Shown one piece after another: positions 61,506 to 64,000 of a stretch of 64,000 nt of DNA (positions are counted from its first letter, which is position 1; each line of letters begins with the position of its first letter). The notes under the pieces were generated by a model. The model was given only the letters and a program-made list of their open reading frames with translations, was not told the origin of the DNA and searched no databases. A program made the translations under genes and the position numbers. Location: contig NZ_CP109583.1 in NCBI RefSeq assembly GCF_036250755.1, positions 5,991,501 to 6,055,500 on the forward strand. The letters run 5' to 3'. This stretch comes from Streptomyces uncialis. Its GTDB lineage: Bacteria; Actinomycetota; Actinomycetes; Streptomycetales; Streptomycetaceae.

Positions 61506-61740
61506 CGTCATTGTTCTCTCACGGGCCGCAGTCCTAGGACAGCGGAACGGGAGTGGCTCTCTTTGGGCTGCTTCGAAAGCGCCCGGAAGCCCTTCGCAAG
61601 GGGGTCTAAGGAAGCGTCTGTTCGTTGAGAATTGAACAGTGTGCGGGTTTCTGAGCCGTCTCCCCTGTAAGTGACGGCCGCGCGGGTGAAAGACCGCGCA
61701 TACCTGTCCGCTCCGTCTGCGAGCGGCCGACTGCCTCTTC

Positions 61741-61782
61741 TGCCCGTCCGGCGCCGCACCTCGTGCGGTGGCCGTACGGGCA
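61741..61782. other. 42-bp imperfect hairpin in the AICE intergenic region
   Basis: TGCCCGT...CCGCACCTCGTGCGG...ACGGGCA folds into a long stem with a few mismatches. It lies in the 420-bp gap between the GntR gene and the small genes. It could be a terminator, part of an RNA regulator or a transfer/replication site. Confidence 0.5.
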
Positions 61783-61820
61783 GGGGTGCGGGGAGTCGGG
61801 AGTGATCCGACCCACAAGGT

Positions 61821-61850
61821 GCGGCACCCGGGTTGCCCCCCGGGTGCCGC
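61821..61850 (+). terminator. Perfect hairpin before the AICE small-gene operon
   Basis: GCGGCACCCGGG (61821-61832) pairs with CCCGGGTGCCGC (61839-61850) across TTGCCC. It lies 28 bp before the first small gene, so it may terminate or attenuate transcription entering the operon. Confidence 0.7.
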
Positions 61851-61877
61851 GCACGGGCACCTGTGATGGAGGCACCT

Positions 61878-61982
61878 GTGGGAACGAGTCTGACAGAAGA
61901 AGAAAGGGCCACACTGGCCCGCAAGAACGCCGAGGCGAACAAGCGCAGCCAGGACGCCGCGCGTGTTCGCGGCGGGCGGTGA
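61878..61982 (+). CDS. Small AICE protein, 34 aa
   Basis: A GTG at 61878 with GGAGG 6 bp upstream opens a 34-aa frame (VGTSLTEEERATLARKNAEA... ending RVRGGR). An in-frame ATG at 61866 would add four residues but overlaps the ribosome-binding site. It is a highly charged helix. The next gene starts 6 bp after the stop. Function unknown. Confidence 0.55.
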   Translation: MGTSLTEEERATLARKNAEANKRSQDAARVRGGR

Positions 61983-61987
61983 ACACG

Positions 61988-62194
61988 ATGGGCTGGGGAC
62001 GCAAGGACCAGGGTCCGTCCGAGGCGTTCGCCGCGGAAGAGCAGGCGCGGGCCGACGGCCTTGCCCGCCGGTGCGACGAGATCGCTGCGGCGTTGTCGCA
62101 CCCGATGAGGAACAGCCTGGAGCACTACCAGGCCGCGTACCGCAATGCGGCCGGGAATGCTGCTGCGCACACGGCGCAGCCGGAGGCGCGCTGA
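61988..62194 (+). CDS. Hypothetical AICE protein, 68 aa
   Basis: ATG at 61988. A small helical protein (FAAEEQARADGLARRCDEIAAALSHPMRNSLEHYQAAYRNAA). No signal peptide, membrane helix or known motif. Its TGA overlaps the next ATG by one base, so the two are translationally linked. Confidence 0.6.
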   Translation: MGWGRKDQGPSEAFAAEEQARADGLARRCDEIAAALSHPMRNSLEHYQAAYRNAAGNAAAHTAQPEAR

Positions 62195-62475
62195 TGGCCG
62201 ACGACGAGCGCACCGCGCGTCTGCTGGAGCAGCGCGCCGACGGGTGGGCGGCCCCGCCGCGTTCGATGGACCCGCCGCCCGCCCCGGCCGAACGCGCCTG
62301 GCAGCAGGACATGATCCGCGACGCCTACGAGGACGCGGCCCGCCTCACCGGCCGCCCTCTGCGGCCCTTCTGCCGCCCGCATTCGCGTGGCGGACCCCCT
62401 CCTGAACGGCGCGGCCCCGGTGGGCAAACACCGGGGCCGCCACGAGCCGTTCCCTCTGAGAGGAACAACCCGTGA
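62194..62475 (+). CDS. Hypothetical AICE protein, 93 aa
   Basis: ATG at 62194. The first ~65 residues are charged and helical (DERTARLLEQRADGW, AERAWQQDMIRDAYEDAARLTG). The last ~30 are Pro/Arg/Gly-rich and are encoded over a perfect GCGGCCCCGGTG/CACCGGGGCCGC hairpin (~62410-62440), so the real end may be earlier. The next gene overlaps by 4 bp. Confidence 0.5.
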   Translation: MADDERTARLLEQRADGWAAPPRSMDPPPAPAERAWQQDMIRDAYEDAARLTGRPLRPFCRPHSRGGPPPERRGPGGQTPGPPRAVPSERNNP

Positions 62476-62768
62476 AGCACATTGTGGCCGGTCACGTGGC
62501 CGCCAGCACGACCGAGTTCATCGAACTCGCCCTCGGTACCCCGCTGGACTTGTGGCTGGGTGTCGAGGGCGAGTCGCCGGAGGAGCGGGAGGCGCGACTG
62601 GACGCCGCCCGTGACATCCTCGCCGACGCACCGCACCTCGCTGACGACACCCTCCGCCTGGCCGCCCGGGTCATCGACGACCACGCCCCCGACCTGTTCA
62701 ACATCACCCCCCTGCCCCAGCGCCCCATCCGCCGTGTCCGCCGGTTCCGGAAGGAGGAAGCGGCATGA
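62472..62768 (+). CDS. Hypothetical AICE protein, 98 aa
   Basis: GTG at 62472 after GAGAGGAA. The protein is helical and acidic in its first part (STTEFIELALGTPLDLWLGVEGESPEEREARLDAARDIL) with a basic end (PIRRVRRFRKEEAA). No family recognised. Its TGA overlaps the next ATG by 4 bp (ATGA). Confidence 0.6.
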   Translation: MKHIVAGHVAASTTEFIELALGTPLDLWLGVEGESPEEREARLDAARDILADAPHLADDTLRLAARVIDDHAPDLFNITPLPQRPIRRVRRFRKEEAA

Positions 62769-63211
62769 GTGCGCTGGATGAGACCCTGGCCTCCGCTCAT
62801 GCCGAGGTCAGGGCGGAGATCGCCCGCACTGACACCAAGACCGCGTTGCTGCTGGCGTTCGTCGGGGCGGCCCTGGTCGCCGCCTGGACCGCCGGCCGTG
62901 ACCTCCCCATGAATCCCGCCGCATACGTGGTGGGCGGTGCGGGGATGGCGCTACTGGTCGGGGCGGCCGGTCTGCTGCTGTCGGCGGTCCGCCCGAACCT
63001 GCGCGGTGGGCACGGGTTCCCGCTGTGGGCGACCCTGTCCCCGCAGCAGCTGTACGAGGCCCTGCCGGTCGACCTGAGCGCCGACGTCGTGGGCCTGTCC
63101 CGCCTCGCCGTCGCCAAGTTCACCCGGCTCCGCACCGCGGTCGATCTGACCTGTGCGGCGGGTGTGCTGCTGGCCGTGGCCGTCGTGATCGTGGTCGGGG
63201 GTGCGCTGTGA
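62765..63211 (+). CDS. Pycsar-effector-like membrane protein (DUF5706/PycTM type)
   Basis: A 148-aa protein. It starts with a helix, LDETLASAHAEVRAEIARTDTKTALLLAFVGAALVAAWTAG, leading into TM1. TM2 is AAYVVGGAGMALLVGAAGLLLSAV and a third helix ends the protein (LTCAAGVLLAVAVVIVVGGA). The E-x-x-R-x-D-x-K-x-x-x-L-L-x-F start of TM1 is what I know from PycTM effectors of the Pycsar anti-phage system. No cyclase gene is seen in this window, so it may be a solo or repurposed form. ATG at 62765. Confidence 0.65.
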   Translation: MSALDETLASAHAEVRAEIARTDTKTALLLAFVGAALVAAWTAGRDLPMNPAAYVVGGAGMALLVGAAGLLLSAVRPNLRGGHGFPLWATLSPQQLYEALPVDLSADVVGLSRLAVAKFTRLRTAVDLTCAAGVLLAVAVVIVVGGAL

Positions 63212-63552
63212 GCACCCTCGCCGATCTGTCGGCCCCCCTGCGGGCACTGCGTCTGATCTGTGCCGACCACCCGGACCTGCCCGCTCCGAACCTGGACGTG
63301 TGCCCGATCTACCCGGAGCGGCTGCACCTGAGCTTCCACAGCATGTCCGACACGGTCCCGTCGCTGGCCGCGTTCGAGGTATGGCGGGCCGCACTCGGGG
63401 TTCCCGACAGCACGGTGGACGGTCACTTCCAGAGCGACGGTCGGACGTGGGTGCTGAAGGCACGGGGCGAGTACGCGGGCGCCACCGTGGAGCTGACCGC
63501 CTACGCCGACGTTCCGCCCGTCCCGGCACCGGTGATGAGGGGTGCGGTATGA
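63208..63552 (+). CDS. Hypothetical AICE protein, 114 aa
   Basis: GTG at 63208 overlaps the previous stop (GTGA). A small soluble alpha/beta protein (LSAPLRALRLICADHPDLPAPNLDVCPIYPERLHLSFH, VDGHFQSDGRTWVLKARGEYAGATVELTAY). The pattern is reminiscent of small DNA-mimic-like or immunity-type proteins in Streptomyces plasmids, but no named family is recognised. Its stop overlaps the next ATG (ATGA). Confidence 0.6.
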   Translation: MSTLADLSAPLRALRLICADHPDLPAPNLDVCPIYPERLHLSFHSMSDTVPSLAAFEVWRAALGVPDSTVDGHFQSDGRTWVLKARGEYAGATVELTAYADVPPVPAPVMRGAV

Positions 63553-64000
63553 CGCTGGACCGTAAGGGAAAGGCCCTCCTGGTCCTGGCCCTGGTCACGG
63601 TCGTCGCGATGGCGTTCCGCGTCTCGTGGAACGCGCTGCGCGACGTGGCCCGCGCGATCGGCGCCGACGACACCGCGGCGACGCTCTACCCGGTCGTGGT
63701 CGACGGCCTCATGGCACTCGCCCTCGTCGCCACCCTCGTCCTCGTCGGCCCGGACCGCACCTTCGCGCTGCGGGTGCTCGGCACCTACACCCTCGCCTCC
63801 CTGGTCCTGAACTACGTCCACGGGCTTGTCCCCGGACTCCACGGCGACTCGGTCGACTGGGGCAGGCTGGCCGACTGGGACCCCGCCAACTATGCCCTCG
63901 TCCTGCTGGCCACCTCCCTGCCGGTCGGAGCGATCTACTTCGGCTCCGACCTCGTCGCCAAGATCCTCGACCACCGGCCCGCACCCGCACCGGAACCGAT
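63549..64000 (+). CDS. DUF2637 domain membrane protein (3' end outside window)
   Basis: ATG at 63549; the frame is open to the window end (150 codons). The N-terminus KALLVLALVTVVAMAFRVSWNALRDVARAIGAD followed by LYPVVVDGLMALALVATLVL is typical of DUF2637, a membrane family common in actinomycete conjugative elements, upstream of FtsK-like transfer genes. Two further helices follow (RVLGTYTLASLVLNYVHG and YALVLLATSLPVGAIYFGS). The longer forms carry a C-terminal DNA-binding-like part, here not seen. Confidence 0.82.
   Translation, partial: MTLDRKGKALLVLALVTVVAMAFRVSWNALRDVARAIGADDTAATLYPVVVDGLMALALVATLVLVGPDRTFALRVLGTYTLASLVLNYVHGLVPGLHGDSVDWGRLADWDPANYALVLLATSLPVGAIYFGSDLVAKILDHRPAPAPEP

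Larger units (their letters stand above)
59592..64000. mobile_element. Left part of an integrative and conjugative element (AICE-like), right end beyond window
   Basis: The gene content changes at about 59.6 kb. A YdcF-type gene, a small gene and a HutC-type GntR repressor face a chain of small overlapping genes that includes a Pycsar-like membrane protein and a DUF2637 protein. This order is typical of pSAM2-like AICEs, in which transfer (FtsK-like), replication, excisionase and integrase genes follow. None of those, nor a tRNA att site, is inside the window. The left boundary is an estimate. Confidence 0.6.

Overview
The base composition (very high G+C with G/C at third codon positions), the gene content (SsgA-family cell-division protein, ROK and GntR regulators, LAxTG sortase substrate, leaderless-type promoters, many GTG starts) and the gene order all point to a Streptomyces chromosome. 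The stretch from the glycolate-oxidase gene through ssgG, the M6 protease, clpS, cysM, nagE2/nagF, rph, rdgB, tRNA-Leu, bcp and a penicillin-binding protein resembles the SCO2925-SCO2895 neighbourhood of S. coelicolor as I remember it. That match is from memory, not from a search.

Layout. 1-9.5 kb: glycolate oxidase subunit (5' cut), ssgG, two RDD membrane proteins (the second frameshifted), a secreted M6 metalloprotease, an alpha/beta hydrolase. 9.6-18.2 kb: Fic protein, NAD salvage genes (pncA, pncB), clpS-DUF2017, an amino-acid permease, then a cysteine-biosynthesis group mec-[leader peptide]-cysO-cysM. 18.2-26.3 kb: MBL-fold hydrolase, GlcNAc-type PTS EIIC and EIIB on opposite strands, rph-lipoprotein-rdgB, tRNA-Leu(UAG), bcp, a GroES-like gene, and a guanidinium exporter behind a guanidine-III riboswitch. 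26.3-38.4 kb: a class A penicillin-binding protein with a damaged collagen-like N-terminus, a three-gene ABC exporter, DUF1707, DUF445 and an SGNH hydrolase. 38.6-43.5 kb: an inserted-looking restriction-modification island (C5 methyltransferase facing NaeI-type endonuclease, PIN-like protein, unknown wHTH-like protein, Vsr). 43.5-59.4 kb: SEC-C protein, YidC paralogue, divergent oxidoreductase/ROK pair, secreted hydrolase with Calx-beta-like repeats, sortase substrate, MFS exporter, HAD phosphatase. 59.6-64 kb: one end of what looks like an actinomycete integrative and conjugative element (AICE): GntR repressor with a large palindromic operator, then a tightly coupled chain of small genes including a Pycsar-effector-like membrane protein and a DUF2637 protein cut by the window end.

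Four intergenic clusters and one tandem array are built from one family of GC-rich repeats (cores GCGCAGTTCCCCGCG and GGGCGTACTTGTTCC). Two of the clusters also share a nearly identical ~190-bp non-coding core at 18.6 and 46.4 kb, with flanking repeats in opposite orientation. The best candidates for new biology are the cysteine leader peptide/attenuator with a CysO that ends in GG-Met-Ala and so needs trimming, the NaeI/PIN/wHTH/Vsr island, the repeat-core element, and the Pycsar-like protein in the AICE.
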